Below, in pieces: positions 63,947 to 64,000 of a DNA stretch of 64,000 nucleotides; the first letter of the stretch is position 1, and every line of letters starts with the position of its first letter. The stretch lies in the NCBI GenBank assembly GCA_020849475.1, contig JADLGE010000111.1:1-64000 (forward strand), in the 5' to 3' direction. The translations under genes and the position numbers were made by a program. The notes under the pieces were generated by a model that saw only the letters and a program-made list of their open reading frames with translations, was not told where the DNA came from and ran no database searches. The DNA is from Gammaproteobacteria bacterium. GTDB lineage: Bacteria; Pseudomonadota; Gammaproteobacteria; Ga0077536.

Positions 63947-64000
63947 ATGAACAAGAAAATAATCGCCCTCGCCATTGCAGCAATGGTCGGCGGCGCCCTG
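63947..64000 (+). CDS. N-terminus of a secreted protein (partial)
   Basis: Only 18 codons are present before the right edge: MNKKIIALAIAAMVGGAL, a classical signal-peptide start. AGAGGA lies 7 nt upstream of the ATG. The gene is preceded by a sigma-54 promoter. It could be a PEP-CTERM protein or an outer-membrane porin; the visible part cannot tell. Confidence 0.65.
   Translation, partial: MNKKIIALAIAAMVGGAL

Noticed and set aside
1..64000. CRISPR array, tRNA or rRNA genes, prophage or integron
   Set aside because: I saw no regularly spaced direct repeats, no cloverleaf-like or rRNA-like segments and no integrase, transposase or phage structural gene.

Overview
GC-rich proteobacterial DNA, most likely a gammaproteobacterium or a close betaproteobacterial relative; this rests on gene content only. 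Nearly the whole window is one large exopolysaccharide and protein-sorting locus of the exosortase A (XrtA, EpsH1-type PEP-CTERM) class. The left edge holds the start of a PQQ-dependent methanol/alcohol dehydrogenase (XoxF-like), which hints at alcohol or C1 oxidation next door.

Layout. (1) 1-1166, minus: dehydrogenase N-terminus, a long leader with a strong hairpin, and a small secreted Cys-containing protein. (2) 1268-7406, plus: Wzy/WaaL-like ligase, methyltransferase, GalE, XrtA-type acyl-CoA ligase and XrtA-type PLP decarboxylase. (3) 7460-9435, minus: acyl carrier protein and two XrtA-type hydrolases. (4) 9918-12513, plus: a second LysA-like decarboxylase overlapping an ATP-grasp ligase. 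(5) 12572-19182, minus: glycosyltransferase, stand-alone amino-acid adenylation enzyme, and a large secreted protein with a duplicated propeller-like domain and a lectin/lyase-like C-terminus. (6) 19265-19407: a fold-back, MITE-like element. (7) 19704-30869, short alternating units: ATP-grasp, GNAT/FemAB-like, TPR protein, degenerate asparagine synthetase, polysaccharide deacetylase, glycosyltransferase, Wzx flippase and OafA-like acyltransferase. (8) 31224-47442, plus: two sugar aminotransferases, two left-handed beta-helix acyltransferases, sugar dehydratase, nucleotidyltransferase, six glycosyltransferases, AsnB and a second flippase. (9) 60002-47458, minus: the canonical XrtA core, in order outer-membrane export lipoprotein, chain-length protein, tyrosine autokinase, beta-barrel protein, AAA ATPase, deacetylase, FemAB-like protein, exosortase A, glycosyltransferase, AsnB. 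(10) 60645-63587, plus: the PrsT-type TPR lipoprotein. (11) From 63947: the first 18 codons of another secreted protein, preceded by a well-spaced sigma-54 promoter.

How it fits together (inference): sugar nucleotides made by GalE, the dehydratase, nucleotidyltransferase and aminotransferases are assembled by about nine glycosyltransferases, flipped by Wzx proteins, polymerised or ligated by the O-ligase-like protein, and exported through the chain-length, kinase, lipoprotein and barrel machinery. The polymer is decorated by acyl, amide and possibly aminoacyl groups. XrtA would process PEP-CTERM proteins encoded elsewhere; no complete PEP-CTERM substrate lies in the window.

The most notable observations are an in-frame amber codon in the XrtA-associated ATPase, a candidate amino-acid activation and decoration module (adenylation enzyme, ACP, two decarboxylases, two ATP-grasp proteins, two FemAB/GNAT proteins), the duplicated-domain secreted protein, the sigma-54 site at the right edge, and the fold-back repeat.
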